From NCBI RefSeq assembly GCF_033304615.1, contig NZ_CP129118.1:1298001-1362000 (forward strand): a DNA stretch of 64,000 nt, written 5' to 3'. This document shows positions 63,025 through 64,000 of this stretch, one piece after another. The DNA is from Sporosarcina oncorhynchi. Lineage in GTDB: Bacteria; Bacillota; Bacilli; Bacillales_A; Planococcaceae. The notes under the pieces were generated by a model that had not been told where the DNA came from, ran no database searches, and saw only the letters and a list, made by a program, of their open reading frames with translations. A program made the translations under genes and the position numbers. The first letter of the stretch is position 1, and every line of letters begins with the position of its first letter.

Positions 63025-63780
63025 ATGGAGATTGTAATACTGACCTTATTCTTCCTCTACGGCATCATCTTCGGCTCTTTCTTCAACGTCGTCGGCTTGC
63101 GCGTACCGAAGAAGGAATCCATCGTTTCACCGCCATCGCATTGCACGAACTGTAAGCGTAAACTTGGCCCGAAAGATCTTGTTCCTATCTTTTCCTACAT
63201 CTTCCTCAAAGGGAAATGCAGGACTTGTGGAACGAAAATTAGCCCCGTTTATCCGATTATGGAGTTTATAACGGGCGCGCTGTTCGCTTTGGCGTATTAT
63301 CAACTTGGATTCAGTTTTGAATTGATTGTCGCCATTTTGTTCATTTCACTTCTCGTTATCATTACCGTTTCCGATTTTGCGTATATGCTCATTCCGGACA
63401 AAGTGCTATTGCCGTTCGCTATCACGCTTTTAGGTCTAAGGCTAGTCATCCCCATATCTCCGTGGTGGGATAGCCTCTTAGGTGCTGTTGTTGGGTTTGG
63501 CGTACTGTTTCTAATCGCGGTCGTGTCGAAAGGTGGAATGGGTGGCGGAGATATTAAATTGTTCTTCGTTCTAGGGTTAGTTCTAGGTACTGCAAACACT
63601 TTGTTAACCCTGTTTTTGGCGTCGGTCATTGGCTCGGTTGCAGGCTTATATATGTTGAAGAAATCAGGTAAAGGACGGAAGACACCTGTACCGTTTGGAC
63701 CGTCCATTGCACTTGCCGCTGTCATTTCTTATTTCTGGGGAGCGGATTTTGTCGAGTGGTACATGCATTTGTTCATTTAA
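63025..63780 (+). CDS. pilD: Prepilin peptidase PilD/ComC (leader peptidase and methylase)
   Basis: 251-residue polytopic membrane aspartyl protease that cleaves prepilin leaders and N-methylates the new end. The zinc-binding loop is CTNCKRKLGPKDLVPIFSYI…CRTCG (~33-73); catalytic Asp residues lie in TVSDFAYMLIPDKVL (~115) and GGGDIKLFFVLG (~175). About eight membrane segments. It occupies the position of comC in B. subtilis (downstream of folC), so it may serve both this pilus and any Com system elsewhere. ATG 63025 follows GGTGAAC, spaced 13 bp from pilO. Confidence 0.95.
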   Translation: MEIVILTLFFLYGIIFGSFFNVVGLRVPKKESIVSPPSHCTNCKRKLGPKDLVPIFSYIFLKGKCRTCGTKISPVYPIMEFITGALFALAYYQLGFSFELIVAILFISLLVIITVSDFAYMLIPDKVLLPFAITLLGLRLVIPISPWWDSLLGAVVGFGVLFLIAVVSKGGMGGGDIKLFFVLGLVLGTANTLLTLFLASVIGSVAGLYMLKKSGKGRKTPVPFGPSIALAAVISYFWGADFVEWYMHLFI

Positions 63781-63798
63781 GTCGATAAATTATTTAGG

Positions 63799-63826
63799 AC
63801 AAGACGACACCCGTCTTGTTCTTTTT
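63799..63826 (+). terminator. Terminator of the pilus operon
   Basis: ACAAGACG (63799-63806) pairs with CGTCTTGT (63812-63819), loop ACACC, followed by TCTTTTT. Confidence 0.88.
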
Positions 63827-63869
63827 CATTTCCCGTTTGGTACGGTTACTTAAAACGGGGTGGTCTTTT

Positions 63870-64000
63870 TTGAATTTCAGGAAAAAGTATTCGAAAGTGA
63901 CAGTTTTGGCTGCGATGATCCACGGCGTCATTATTGGTGTAGCGGCTGTTGCAATTGTTGGTTTTATTATTGTCGGAACGAGTGGTAAAGGCAAACAGCA
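63870..64000 (+). CDS. Start of a membrane-anchored protein (cut by window edge)
   Basis: Only about 43 codons are present. The frame from TTG 63870 (GGGGTGG about 8 bp upstream) begins LNFRKKYSKVTVLAAMIHGV and continues with one hydrophobic helix (VIIGVAAVAIVGFIIVGTSG), i.e. a type II signal anchor with a basic cytosolic start and Lys/Gly-rich stretch just outside. In B. subtilis spoIIB, a bitopic membrane protein, follows comC; that would fit the position, but nothing in the fragment proves it. Confidence 0.5.
   Translation, partial: MNFRKKYSKVTVLAAMIHGVIIGVAAVAIVGFIIVGTSGKGKQ

Overview
The window looks like chromosome of a low-GC, spore-forming member of the Bacillales, most likely Sporosarcina or a close relative in Planococcaceae. 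This is inferred from gene order and protein resemblance only; no database was searched. The backbone follows the Bacillus subtilis order (rph, XTP pyrophosphatase, ysnB ... ysoA, tig, clpX, lonA, ysxC, hemAXCDBL, spoVID, valS, folC, comC-type peptidase), without lonB and ysxE and with several blocks added.

Region by region. 1-1605: end of rph, XTP pyrophosphatase, a phosphodiesterase and tRNA-Arg(UCU). 1932-3074: a voltage-gated-type K+ channel and a 49-residue basic protein. 3339-6123: an IS21-family element with an extra third ORF. 6181-14662: a quinone/electrophile-stress island with two ring-cleaving dioxygenase-type genes (one broken by an 8-bp duplication), an FMN reductase, MhqR-like and YodB-like repressors, an MhqD-type hydrolase, WrbA, YceI, a SpxH-like thioredoxin-fold protein, a YdhR monooxygenase and a pirin. 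Palindromic operators overlap several of its promoters. 14887-25475: a complete reductive pyrimidine catabolism locus (NCS1 transporter, PreT/PreA, dihydropyrimidinase, ureidopropionase, omega-aminotransferase, acylating semialdehyde dehydrogenase) that can be drawn from uracil to acetyl-CoA. 25668-26497: a DUF6526-like membrane protein and YtxJ.

26811-44421 is housekeeping: the protein quality-control group (ysoA, tig, clpX, lonA, ysxC), the haem operon from glutamyl-tRNA to uroporphyrinogen precursors and glutamate semialdehyde, a short SpoVID homologue, and valS behind a T-box riboswitch. Two non-coding tandem arrays (21-bp units after ysxC, 20-bp units after valS) directly follow terminators in this stretch. 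Two overlapping RimK-type ATP-grasp genes on the minus strand precede folC.

47622-63780 is a type IV pilus locus lying between folC and the prepilin peptidase, which are adjacent in B. subtilis. It holds two membrane diguanylate cyclases, three minus-strand minor-pilin genes (one a 590-residue protein with a prepilin-like N-terminus), a VanW/G5 protein, pilB, pilT, pilC, the major pilin, pilM, pilN, pilO and pilD. The presence of PilT and of a MshEN-type N-terminus on PilB, beside two cyclases, suggests a retractile pilus whose extension is controlled by c-di-GMP. This is unusual for Bacilli and is the most interesting system in the window.
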